This document shows positions 1-5,372 of a stretch of 5,372 nucleotides of DNA, piece by piece. The notes beneath the pieces were generated by a model that was not told the origin of the DNA, ran no database searches, and saw only the letters and a list, made by a program, of their open reading frames with translations. Numbering within the stretch: the stretch's first letter is position 1; every line of letters begins with the position of its first letter. The stretch is taken from assembly GCA_024278035.1 (NCBI GenBank), contig JAJRUA010000355.1, positions 1 through 5,372 of the forward strand, written 5' to 3'. The DNA comes from Planctomycetota bacterium (GTDB taxonomy: Bacteria; Planctomycetota; Planctomycetia; Pirellulales; Lacipirellulaceae). The translations under genes were made by a program, and so were the position numbers.

Positions 1-18
1 AAAACCCTATGCCTACGG

Positions 19-345
19 CTAGAAGCCGTCCGAAGCCACGACTTGCTCCCAGGGCTGAGCCGGAAAAATAAATAGCTTTCCATCGCCCATACGACCGGTT
101 CGTGCGATTTCGACCAAGCGATCGATCACCTCTTCGGCCCGTGTGTCATCCACCAATAGCGTTAGCTCAACTTTCGGTAGAAAGCCGTGCGAGTATTCGG
201 TGTCGGTGTACTGGTCGAGATAGCTCTTTTGCTTGCCGTATCCCTTCACTTCGGCGACCCAAATCGCCTCAAGTGGCGCGCGTCGCAACCCTTCGAGCAC
301 CCGCTCAACAAGAAACGGCTTGATAATGGCAACGATCTTTTTCAA
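19..345 (-). CDS. P-II family nitrogen-regulator-like signalling protein
   Basis: This is a 108-residue protein of P-II size (GlnB/GlnK are about 112). P-II proteins are cytoplasmic trimers that sense ATP/ADP and 2-oxoglutarate and control ammonium transport, glutamine synthetase or other partners. It opens with KKIVAIIKPF, the family's first strand and helix. The T-loop region follows (GYGKQK at 35-40, Tyr51 at the usual uridylylation position, FLPKVEL at 55-61 with Lys58), then the nucleotide-binding B-loop TGRMGDGK (83-90). The end is unusual: where typical P-II proteins carry the RxR pair of the C-loop, this one reads PWEQVVASDGF, so phosphate contacts from those arginines are missing. 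The start chosen is TTG at 345, because the family N-terminus begins there. An ATG at 405 would add 20 residues with no family match, and neither start has a clear Shine-Dalgarno. No transporter is visible nearby, so the partner is unknown. The fold assignment is firm; the nitrogen role is inferred. Confidence 0.87.
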   Translation of the reverse strand: MKKIVAIIKPFLVERVLEGLRRAPLEAIWVAEVKGYGKQKSYLDQYTDTEYSHGFLPKVELTLLVDDTRAEEVIDRLVEIARTGRMGDGKLFIFPAQPWEQVVASDGF

Positions 346-410
346 GGGAACAAGAGTAGCGAGGGGGCAAAGGAACGAAGATTCCAGTAGGACGTAGCAT
401 AGCACGAAAT

Positions 411-459
411 GGGGCTAAACCCCTAACCCCTTTGCCTCTGGTCTCTGGCCTCTTACAAC
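411..459. repeat. In-phase heptanucleotide run in the P-II/87-aa divergent gap
   Basis: Seven consecutive 7-base units fit here with no spacer. AACCCCT occurs twice back to back (418-424 and 425-431). It is preceded by GGGGCTA (411-417), which can pair GGGG with the following CCCC. The pyrimidine-rich units TTGCCTC (432), TGGTCTC (439) and TGGCCTC (446) come next, then TTACAAC (453-459). The last three pyrimidine-rich units differ from one another at only one to three positions. The run lies in the gap between two divergent genes, where their promoters should be. The function is unknown; it may be a neutral expanding repeat or a regulatory spacer. Confidence 0.6.
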
Positions 460-504
460 AGTACGATTACTCTTGCAGAGAAGGCATTTTAACCGAGAAA
501 CTCT

Positions 505-768
505 ATGGCCAAGCAATACTCAAAATACCAACAACGGGCGATCAAGAACTTTTACGACAACCGTGAGGCCGTCGGCCTCCAGCGGTTGCAAGAGCTGGTC
601 ACCGAGCTTTTCCTTGCCGAGGGAAAAAAGCGGGAGAAGACCTGGGGTTATATCGAAGCGGCCCTCTCCAAGACTAACGTCAAGCCGGCTCGAATCGCCC
701 AGCTTCGTGCTAAGGATGATCCCCAGCTTTTGGCCAAACTCGTCGAAGAACTGTTGGCTGAAAGCTGA
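505..768 (+). CDS. Small helical protein of unknown function, conserved-type, upstream of thyA
   Basis: This encodes 87 residues, MAKQYSKYQQ to VEELLAES, with no signal peptide or membrane segment. The composition is rich in Lys, Arg, Glu, Leu and Ala and predicts an almost wholly helical cytoplasmic protein. Recognisable blocks are the N-terminal YSKYQQRAIKNFYDNR (5-20), a middle LQELVTELFLAEGKKREKTW (about 28-47), and the C-terminal LLAKLVEELL (75-84). It resembles a family of small uncharacterised proteins I recall from planctomycetes, but I know no assigned function. Coding is supported by its clean frame, codon use like thyA, and close packing: only 21 bases separate its stop from the thyA ATG, so the two may share a transcript. 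The ATG at 505 has only a weak purine stretch (GAGAAA) upstream. A nucleic-acid or ribosome-associated role is possible from the basic composition, but this is speculation. Confidence 0.8.
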   Translation: MAKQYSKYQQRAIKNFYDNREAVGLQRLQELVTELFLAEGKKREKTWGYIEAALSKTNVKPARIAQLRAKDDPQLLAKLVEELLAES

Positions 769-789
769 TCGCTAACCGTTCCAATAGCT

Positions 790-1599
790 ATGCAACAATA
801 TCTTGATCTTGTCCGCCGAGTCCTCGACGAAGGCGTCGTCAAAGGCGATCGCACCGGCACTGGCACACGCAGTCTGTTCGGCCATCAAATGCGGTTTGAC
901 CTTGCCGACGGTTTCCCGCTCGTTACGACGAAGAAACTCCACTTACGCTCCATCTTGCATGAGCTGCTCTGGTTCATCGCCGGTGATACCAATGTGAAGT
1001 ATCTCAACGACAACGGCGTGACGATCTGGGACGCGTGGGCTGACGAAGAGGGCAATCTCGGGCCGATTTACGGCAAGCAGTGGCGCAGTTGGCGCGTAGC
1101 GGCTGAAGATGCCCATGGCGAGCGCTGCATCGACCAACTCGCCGAGGTAATTGACGAGATTCAGGGCGAACCGGACTCTCGCCGATTGATCGTCAGCGCT
1201 TGGAACGTGGCGGACCTGCCCGACATGGCACTGCCGCCTTGCCATTTGCTTTTCCAGTTCTACGTAGCGAATGGCAAGCTGAGTTGCCAGCTCTATCAAA
1301 GGTCGGCCGATATTTTCCTCGGCGTGCCGTTCAACATTGCTAGCTACGCATTGCTAACGATGATGGTTGCCCAAGTGACCGGTCTCCAGCCGGGGGAGTT
1401 CATCCACACCCTGGGCGATGCTCACATCTATGCCAACCATATGGAACAGGCTCGTACCCAGCTTGAGCGCGAACCGAAGCCGTTGCCGACGATGCGAATC
1501 GATCCTTCGGTTACCTCGATAGGCGATTTTCGTTACGAGCACTTTTCGCTGGAGAATTACGATCCCCATCCACGCATTAAGGCACCGATTGCGGTGTGA
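790..1599 (+). CDS. thyA: Thymidylate synthase
   Basis: ThyA converts dUMP and 5,10-methylenetetrahydrofolate to dTMP and dihydrofolate in the cytoplasm. The 269-residue protein is close to the E. coli length (264). Visible landmarks are the dUMP phosphate-binding DRTGTGT (20-26), [21 protein letters not shown] (42-62), IYGKQWR (93-99), SRRL (130-133) and the active-site segment [12 protein letters not shown] with nucleophile Cys151. [21 protein letters not shown] (167-187) supplies substrate ligands, followed by GDAHIYANH. The C-terminus is KAPIAV, the usual closing residues. All key residues are present, so it should be active. The ATG at 790 fits the family N-terminus but lacks a clear Shine-Dalgarno, so translation may be leaderless-like or coupled to the upstream 87-residue gene. 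Twelve bases separate it from folA, which regenerates its folate product, indicating an operon. Confidence 0.98.
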   Translation: MQQYLDLVRRVLDEGVVKGDRTGTGTRSLFGHQMRFDLADGFPLVTTKKLHLRSILHELLWFIAGDTNVKYLNDNGVTIWDAWADEEGNLGPIYGKQWRSWRVAAEDAHGERCIDQLAEVIDEIQGEPDSRRLIVSAWNVADLPDMALPPCHLLFQFYVANGKLSCQLYQRSADIFLGVPFNIASYALLTMMVAQVTGLQPGEFIHTLGDAHIYANHMEQARTQLEREPKPLPTMRIDPSVTSIGDFRYEHFSLENYDPHPRIKAPIAV

Positions 1600-1600
1600 A

Positions 1601-1606
1601 GGAGGG
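1601..1606 (+). promoter_or_regulatory. Strong Shine-Dalgarno-like site for folA
   Basis: The purine run GGAGGG directly follows the thyA stop codon. It sits about six bases before a GTG at 1612, which is good ribosome-binding spacing. It is the only strong Shine-Dalgarno match ahead of a start in this window and is the main reason to prefer the GTG start of folA. Caution: the stretch is part of a longer G run next to a possible repeat, so the match could be fortuitous. Confidence 0.6.
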
Positions 1607-1609
1607 GGG

Positions 1610-1637
1610 CCGTGTACGGTGGGCAGTGGACTGTTGA
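1610..1637. repeat. Possible four-unit heptamer run at the folA start
   Basis: Four adjacent 7-base units approach the pattern CNGTGGR: CCGTGTA (1610), CGGTGGG (1617), CAGTGGA (1624) and CTGTTGA (1631). They cover the proposed GTG start and the first codons of folA, which encode residues outside the conserved DHFR fold. The pattern is short and degenerate and is proposed mainly because clearer heptamer runs occur in two other gaps here. Confidence 0.3.
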
Positions 1638-2160
1638 GAAAGACAATCTGAGTTTGTCGATTGTTGTGGCGGCTAGTGACAACGGAGTGATTGGTCGCGA
1701 GGGCGAATTGCCGTGGCGAATGCCGGCCGACTTGCAGCGCTTCAAACGGCTAACGATGGGGCATTGCCTTATCATGGGGCGTAAGACTTACGAATCGATC
1801 GGACGGCCTTTGCCGGGGCGAGTGTCGATCGTGCTGAGCCGCTCTCCCGATTGGTCACCTAACGCCGAAGGGGTGCTGGTTGCTCAGTGCTTGGACGAGG
1901 CGATTCGCCTTGCGGCCGATGCGCCCGACATGGATTGCTCTGAGGCCTATATCGTCGGCGGAGGAGAAGTTTATCGCCAAGCAATGACTCATGCGGATCG
2001 CATTCACCTGACTCGCGTCCATACGACTCTTGAAGGGGATGCTTACTTCCCGGAGATCGATCCCAACAAATGGGAACTTGCAGAATCAGAAGAGCGTGTT
2101 GCCGACGAACGAAACGAACATGCTTGTACATTCATGACTTACGATCGCGTTGTGTCATAA
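1612..2160 (+). CDS. folA: Dihydrofolate reductase
   Basis: FolA reduces dihydrofolate to tetrahydrofolate with NADPH in the cytoplasm and restores the folate oxidised by ThyA. The reading from GTG gives 182 residues; E. coli DHFR has 159. The fold starts at LSIVVAASDNGVIG (15-28). It continues with ELPWRMPADLQRFK (32-45), where Asp40 is the catalytic acid and Trp35 belongs to the Met20-loop region. LIMGRKTYESIGRPLPGR (53-70) is the NADPH-binding segment, and IVGGGEVYRQAM provides the conserved Gly-Gly turn. The end is LTRVHTTLEGDAYFPEID and a final beta hairpin. All hallmark residues are present. About 13 N-terminal residues precede the family start; a TTG at 1654 is an alternative start, but only the GTG has a good Shine-Dalgarno. 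Twelve bases separate it from thyA, so cotranscription is likely. Confidence 0.96.
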   Translation: MYGGQWTVEKDNLSLSIVVAASDNGVIGREGELPWRMPADLQRFKRLTMGHCLIMGRKTYESIGRPLPGRVSIVLSRSPDWSPNAEGVLVAQCLDEAIRLAADAPDMDCSEAYIVGGGEVYRQAMTHADRIHLTRVHTTLEGDAYFPEIDPNKWELAESEERVADERNEHACTFMTYDRVVS

Positions 2161-2182
2161 GAGGTCGGGGCGTAGCGGGACG

Positions 2183-2222
2183 CCACAGAGCACAAAGGGA
2201 ACGGAGAAAAAGGTATCTGTGG
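2183..2222. repeat. Inverted repeat in the folA/epmA convergent gap
   Basis: CCACAGA (2183-2189) and TCTGTGG (2216-2222) are perfect 7-base inverted arms. They enclose a purine-rich interior that reads like a decayed tandem of ACAGAGC-type units. A smaller hairpin, GGCGT/ACGCC (2169-2173 and 2180-2184), abuts it. The arms lie between the ends of two convergent genes. There is no T run after either stem on either strand, so an intrinsic terminator is not well supported. The CACAGAG wording recalls dispersed intergenic repeats of many environmental bacterial genomes; that link is from memory and unverified. Confidence 0.45.
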
Positions 2223-2234
2223 TGAAACAAGCGG

Positions 2235-3182
2235 TCAAGACTCCGAGAAAGTGGTAACCTCGTCGATCGAGTCGGCCCCTGTGGCGAGCATCACAAGGCG
2301 GTCGAATCCGAGCGCCACGCCTGCACAGTCGGGCAAGCCGGGCGACTGCATGGCCGCAAGCAGCTTTTCGGGCATCGGCAATGCCCGGTCCCCGCTTACG
2401 ACCCGTTGGCGGTTCGCCAATTCCAATCGTGTGCGAAGTTCATCGCTGTCGGTCAGTTCGTGATAGCCGTTGGCCAGTTCCAGGCCACCGGCGTACAGCT
2501 CGAACCGTTCGGCTACCAATTCCCCGCGATCGTCATAGACGGTGTTGGCTAGGGCCGCTTGTGAGACGGGGTAATGATACAAAATCTCGGGCCCCGTCTT
2601 GCCCAGCACCGGCTCAACGGATTGGTCGAGCAACAGGTTAAGCCACTCGTCTCGGTCCTGTTTCTCCTCTTCGGACATGCCCTCCAAAATCTCCAGGAAG
2701 GATGGGGCACGCTCCGAAGCAACCGACTGTAGTTCAGCGATTGAGGCCGTATGAGGATTCACCCCTAGCGTTTGCTCAAAGGCTTCGCGATAGCTGGTCC
2801 GTTTCGCAGGTGGCAAATCGAGCAGCTCTTGCACCAGCTTGTCCAACAGGCCCATACCGGCGAGCATGTCGTCACCCGGTCGGTACCATTCGACGATCGT
2901 GAACTCAGGGTGGTGATGCCGTCCCCGCTCGTTTCCGCGGAAAGAACGAGTCACTTGAAAAATGGGGCCAATGCCGTCACACAGCAACCGCTTCATGTGC
3001 AGTTCAGGCGACGCCTGCAAATGGCGATCGCAATCCGCCAGGGCGATTGGCCGGATATGCCGTTCCGGTATTAGCTCGATTGAAACGAGTGGAGTCTCAA
3101 CCTCCAAGAAACCTCGTTCGGCAAAGAAATTGCGCAATCGACCTAGCAGCTCAGCACGCTGCCGTAACGTATCGATCTTCAT
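2235..3182 (-). CDS. epmA: EpmA-type (GenX/PoxA) lysyl-tRNA-synthetase-like EF-P lysine ligase
   Basis: EpmA is a truncated class II lysyl-tRNA synthetase without an anticodon-binding domain. It attaches (R)-beta-lysine to a lysine of elongation factor P. At 315 residues it matches the family (E. coli 325). Seen are RNFFAERGFLEVETP (17-31, motif 1 region), the substrate loop ASPELHMKRLL (57-67), and motif 2 FRGNERGRHHHPEFTIVEWYR (81-101). LELANGYHELTD (from 234) and motif 3 GVALGFDRLVML (288-299) with Arg295 follow. Ala290 aligns with E. coli Ala298, which EpmA has where true LysRS has Gly, favouring EpmA. The ATG at 3182 is chosen because it forms an ATGA overlap with the stop of the upstream M48 gene and because the family match begins there. 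An ATG further upstream (3284) would add 34 unmatched residues inside that gene. EF-P and EpmB are not in the window, so the substrate is inferred. Confidence 0.93.
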   Translation of the reverse strand: MKIDTLRQRAELLGRLRNFFAERGFLEVETPLVSIELIPERHIRPIALADCDRHLQASPELHMKRLLCDGIGPIFQVTRSFRGNERGRHHHPEFTIVEWYRPGDDMLAGMGLLDKLVQELLDLPPAKRTSYREAFEQTLGVNPHTASIAELQSVASERAPSFLEILEGMSEEEKQDRDEWLNLLLDQSVEPVLGKTGPEILYHYPVSQAALANTVYDDRGELVAERFELYAGGLELANGYHELTDSDELRTRLELANRQRVVSGDRALPMPEKLLAAMQSPGLPDCAGVALGFDRLVMLATGADSIDEVTTFSES

Positions 3183-5134
3183 ACGCTCTGATCGGGCAGA
3201 AGTGGCGGCATGGGGCAATCCAGCAGATCGGATATTCCCCGCAGCAATTCCGCCTCGGTCGTCGAAACATGGCCATCCGAACAAATGGCCGCCGCAGCCG
3301 CATCAATAACGCGTCCACGTTCACGGGCGACCACCAGCGTGAGAGTTTCCAATGCCTTTCGGAGCGGATCGAGTCCACAGGCTTCGACGGGTAGCAATTG
3401 AATCGAAACCATTGGCAATCGCTCGGCTGCTGCCGAGAAGGCTGCCTGAGTTTCCTCTCGGCCATCTGCCTCATGGGCCAGCGCAGAGATCACAATGGAA
3501 CAAGATTCACTCAAACGGTTCAATGCATAGTACTGCACCCCTGGCGGGCGAACTCGCTCAAATTTCGGTCGCAAATGCCGCAATAAGACTTGTGAAAGAA
3601 CCCACTCGAACAGGCTCAACCGGTTATCGGCAATGACTAACGAACGGAAACTTCGTGTGAATCGCTGGTACTGCGGAAGCGACAAAGCAGCGAGTGCCGG
3701 GAGAGTTAAATCGACCAGGGGCAAACGAAGTCTCGGCTCCAAAGCGTCGGTCAGCGGAAGCACTTGCAACATCAACCCCACAGCGCTCGGCTCCGCCATT
3801 TCTCGTAAATTATCGTATTGCCTCTGGCGAATATCAGGGTTCTCGTCCAACAAGAGAGCGTACAAAACGGCCCGGGCTCCGAACGGTTCTCGTGCCGCTT
3901 CTTTTAACTCGTCAGGCATTGCCCCCAGCAATTCGGAAGCGTAGCGCCGATGCTCGTCCTCCGGTTCGCCAACCTGATCGACGGCGCGACTCACGGTAGA
4001 GATCGGAACTCCAGCAGCGATCGCCCCCCCCGCAAAGCCGGCCCCTTGCTCGCCAATCTCTATCGCCGCCGCGGCTCCCTTCATCGGTTCGGGGAGCGTC
4101 CCATCCCAGGTCGGCTCAATCGCCAAGATTCGTTTCTGTAACGGAGGGTGCGTCGCCATCAGAGATGAAAAGCCTTCCCACACGCCTTCAGAAAAATACA
4201 TGTGACTCAATTCGGCTGCGCGAGGATGGCGTAATCTCCCGTGCAGTGCCGACCCCGCAATACGCTTGAGCGCTCCGGCAATCCCACCCGGATTCCGCGT
4301 GAATTGCACCGCCGAGGCGTCGGCAAGATACTCTCGCTGTCGAGAAACGGCTGCCTTAATCAGCCCTCCTGCTAGACTTCCAATCGCCCCGATCAGAAGC
4401 AACGCAACCGCGATCGCCAACACCACCAGCACACCGGCTCCCCCGTTACCCGACCCATCGCTTCCCGATCGCCGCGAATCGTAGTGGCCGCTACCGGAAA
4501 AAGCGGTCCGTAAAATAATTCGGCCTATCAAACCTAGGAGCAAAATACCGTGCAGTATGCCGATGAGGCGAATGCTCATGCGCATGTCGCCATTGAGAAT
4601 ATGGCTGAACTCATGGGCAATCACGCCTTGAAGCTCATCCCTCGTAAGCGATTGTACGCAACCCCGGGTGACGCCAATCACCGCGTCGCTTGGCGAGTAG
4701 CCGGCAGCGAAGGCATTGATCCCTTTCTCCTCCAGAAGAAAGACCGGTGGCACCGGCATTCCTGAAGCGATCGCCATCTCCTCGACCACGTTAAGCAGCT
4801 TGCGTTCGTCAGGATCCACCGAGCCAGGGTAGAGCCGCTTGCCGCCCAGTCCTTCGGCCACACCACCGCCTCCTCCCGCCCTGAGAGCCGCCACTTTGTA
4901 GAGCGATCCCGTGCCAATCAGGCCGAGCGCCGCTGCCCCGGCACCAAGCGGCACCTGCCAAGGGAAATCGCCCGGGCTCAGCGACGAAGACACCTCCTGC
5001 TGCGCAGAGATCAGAAGGAAGGCCGCAAAGAACGTTGCGCCCACGATTCCGATGACAGCAACCGCGAACATGCCGATAAGCCAAGCGGTACTCCGCCTCG
5101 CTGATGCCTGTCGCTCAAAAAAGTCGGTCGGCAT
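3179..5134 (-). CDS. HtpX-like M48 membrane zinc metalloprotease with long C-terminal extension
   Basis: M48 proteases of the HtpX type degrade damaged or misassembled membrane proteins, with the active site on the cytoplasmic side. The protein has 651 residues, about twice HtpX. Hydrophobic segments lie at about 16-43, 61-84, 190-208 and 233-259. A Gly-rich linker (86-98) follows the second, and a Ser/Gly-rich loop (213-233) precedes the fourth. The zinc site is HEFSH (174-178, catalytic Glu175), with the third ligand Glu268 in REYLADASA. FAAGYSPSDAVIGVTRG (142-158) is the usual segment before the active site, and ATHPPLQKRI (327-336) closes the M48 domain. The remaining roughly 300 residues are soluble and helix-rich. 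They end in a TerB-like signature, AAAAAICSDGHVSTTEAELL (612-631), with a weaker similar segment at 498-512. The start at 5134 gives a short cytoplasmic N-terminus and lacks a strong Shine-Dalgarno. A lemA gene lies 102 bases upstream, a common pairing; epmA overlaps its stop. Confidence 0.94.
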   Translation of the reverse strand: MPTDFFERQASARRSTAWLIGMFAVAVIGIVGATFFAAFLLISAQQEVSSSLSPGDFPWQVPLGAGAAALGLIGTGSLYKVAALRAGGGGGVAEGLGGKRLYPGSVDPDERKLLNVVEEMAIASGMPVPPVFLLEEKGINAFAAGYSPSDAVIGVTRGCVQSLTRDELQGVIAHEFSHILNGDMRMSIRLIGILHGILLLGLIGRIILRTAFSGSGHYDSRRSGSDGSGNGGAGVLVVLAIAVALLLIGAIGSLAGGLIKAAVSRQREYLADASAVQFTRNPGGIAGALKRIAGSALHGRLRHPRAAELSHMYFSEGVWEGFSSLMATHPPLQKRILAIEPTWDGTLPEPMKGAAAAIEIGEQGAGFAGGAIAAGVPISTVSRAVDQVGEPEDEHRRYASELLGAMPDELKEAAREPFGARAVLYALLLDENPDIRQRQYDNLREMAEPSAVGLMLQVLPLTDALEPRLRLPLVDLTLPALAALSLPQYQRFTRSFRSLVIADNRLSLFEWVLSQVLLRHLRPKFERVRPPGVQYYALNRLSESCSIVISALAHEADGREETQAAFSAAAERLPMVSIQLLPVEACGLDPLRKALETLTLVVARERGRVIDAAAAAICSDGHVSTTEAELLRGISDLLDCPMPPLLPDQSV

Positions 5135-5139
5135 GGCGC

Positions 5140-5230
5140 TAGACCTACAGAGTGGGGAGTTGCTAGTCGGGAGTTGCCAGGCGCTAGTTGTAAGATGCCA
5201 ACCGAAAACTAGCGCCTAGCGCCTAGCAAC
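5140..5230. repeat. Thirteen in-phase heptanucleotide units between lemA and the M48 gene
   Basis: Read on the plus strand from 5140, the gap divides into thirteen 7-base units without spacers. Exact or near repeats include TAGCGCC at 5210 and 5217, TAGCAAC at 5224, TGCTAGT at 5161, CGCTAGT at 5182, GGGGAGT at 5154, CGGGAGT at 5168, TGCCAGG at 5175 and TGCCAAC at 5196. A 14-base superperiod is seen as GGGAGTTGCTAG (5155-5166) against GGGAGTTGCCAG (5169-5180). CTAG occurs six times between 5139 and 5226, counting one that overlaps the left edge; this tetramer is scarce in many bacterial genomes. The run fills almost the whole spacer, ending 5 bases before the M48 start codon. It would therefore form the leader of the M48 message or its intercistronic spacer. 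Confidence 0.72.
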
Positions 5231-5238
5231 TTTTTTTT
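5159..5238 (+). other. Nested inverted repeat followed by a T8 tract, no upstream plus-strand gene
   Basis: Inner arms AGGCGCTAGTT (5179-5189) and AACTAGCGCCT (5207-5217) form a perfect 11-base stem with a 17-base loop. Outer arms GTTGCTAG (5159-5166) and CTAGCAAC (5223-5230) are also perfect and abut eight T (5231-5238). On the plus strand this has intrinsic-terminator shape, yet every neighbouring gene is on the minus strand. On the minus strand the A run comes first and no T run follows, so it would not terminate lemA transcription. It may instead be a folded leader in the lemA-M48 message. Confidence 0.5.
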
Positions 5239-5372
5239 AGAAAGAAACCTTGGGCGCTTCGTTGATTTGGGCATCATCAAAATCAAGCAACTCAGCATCG
5301 TCTCCATGGCCGAGTATTCCTGCGAAGAAGATCGGCGGAAAGGTTTGTTTGTAGGTGTTGTACTCTGTCACC
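5237..5372 (-). CDS. lemA: LemA family protein, C-terminal fragment (cut by window edge)
   Basis: Only the last 44 residues and the TAA stop are in the window. They read EYNTYKQTFPPIFFAGILGH, then an acidic tail DDAELLDFDDAQ and the ending EAPKVSF. The YN-x(n)-FP motif followed by a hydrophobic stretch and a short acidic tail ending in a PxVxF-like sequence is the typical LemA C-terminus. LemA proteins are membrane-anchored, mostly alpha-helical proteins of about 180-200 residues with no defined biochemical activity. They are often encoded directly before an HtpX/M48 protease, as here. The partial frame is open to the right edge and its stop is followed by the heptamer-rich spacer. The fragment is short, but context and motif agree. 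Confidence 0.87.
   Translation of the reverse strand, partial: VTEYNTYKQTFPPIFFAGILGHGDDAELLDFDDAQINEAPKVSF

Noticed and set aside
15..29. Hairpin ACGGCT/AGCCGT over the P-II stop codon with a short T run on the minus strand beyond it
   Set aside because: The stem is only 6 bases, overlaps the stop codon, and the T run is 4 bases at the window edge about 10 bases away; too weak to call a terminator.
346..504. Possible sigma-70-like boxes for the divergent P-II and 87-residue genes
   Set aside because: Partial matches such as TATGCT (minus) and TTGCAG (plus) lack a partner box at proper spacing, and planctomycete promoter consensus is not reliable enough to call by eye.
943..1299. Open minus-strand frame of 118 codons inside thyA
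   Set aside because: It lies entirely antisense to a clear thyA and shows no recognisable motif; it is a shadow of the real coding frame.
2962..3394. Overlapping plus-strand frames of about 115 codons across the epmA/M48 junction
   Set aside because: They are antisense to two well-supported genes, have Ser/Arg-rich low-complexity products, and show no family features.
3151..3474. Minus-strand 107-codon frame overlapping the end of the M48 gene and the epmA start
   Set aside because: It is a different frame within confirmed genes; the ATGA overlap of the two real genes explains the junction.
5140..5230. CRISPR array or insertion-sequence end
   Set aside because: Units are 7 bases with no spacers, there are no cas genes, no transposase remnant and no target-site duplication visible.

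Overview
This moderately GC-rich window has compact, mostly metabolic gene content and looks chromosomal, with no sign of a phage, plasmid or transposon. The best guess for the source is a planctomycete, probably of the Pirellulales type. This is inference from the fused M48 protease, the small all-helical protein ahead of thyA, an EpmA-type ligase, and starts that mostly lack Shine-Dalgarno motifs.

Layout from left to right: (1) A minus-strand P-II-like signalling protein (19-345), probably starting at TTG. (2) A 159-base divergent gap holding a run of in-phase 7-base units (411-459). (3) A plus-strand cluster: an 87-residue conserved-type unknown protein (505-768), thymidylate synthase thyA (790-1599) and dihydrofolate reductase folA (1612-2160). 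ThyA makes dTMP and leaves dihydrofolate, which FolA reduces again, so the pair closes the thymidylate cycle. (4) A 74-base convergent gap with a degenerate inverted repeat. (5) A minus-strand cluster read from right to left: the C-terminal end of a LemA-family protein (5237-5372, cut by the window edge), a 651-residue HtpX-like M48 membrane metalloprotease with a long helical C-terminal extension (3179-5134), and an EpmA/GenX lysyl-tRNA-synthetase-like ligase (2235-3182). The last two share an ATGA stop/start overlap.

The most unusual structure is intergenic. Two gaps (411-459 and 5140-5230), and possibly the thyA-folA junction (1610-1637), are built from unbroken runs of related heptanucleotides with no spacer. 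The run between lemA and the M48 gene folds into nested inverted repeats, contains six CTAG tetramers in about 90 bases, and ends in eight T on the plus strand, where no plus-strand gene precedes it. It resembles the short tandemly repeated heptamers known from cyanobacteria, but the units here vary in sequence while keeping 7-base phase. No CRISPR array, tRNA, rRNA, insertion sequence or obvious defence system was found.
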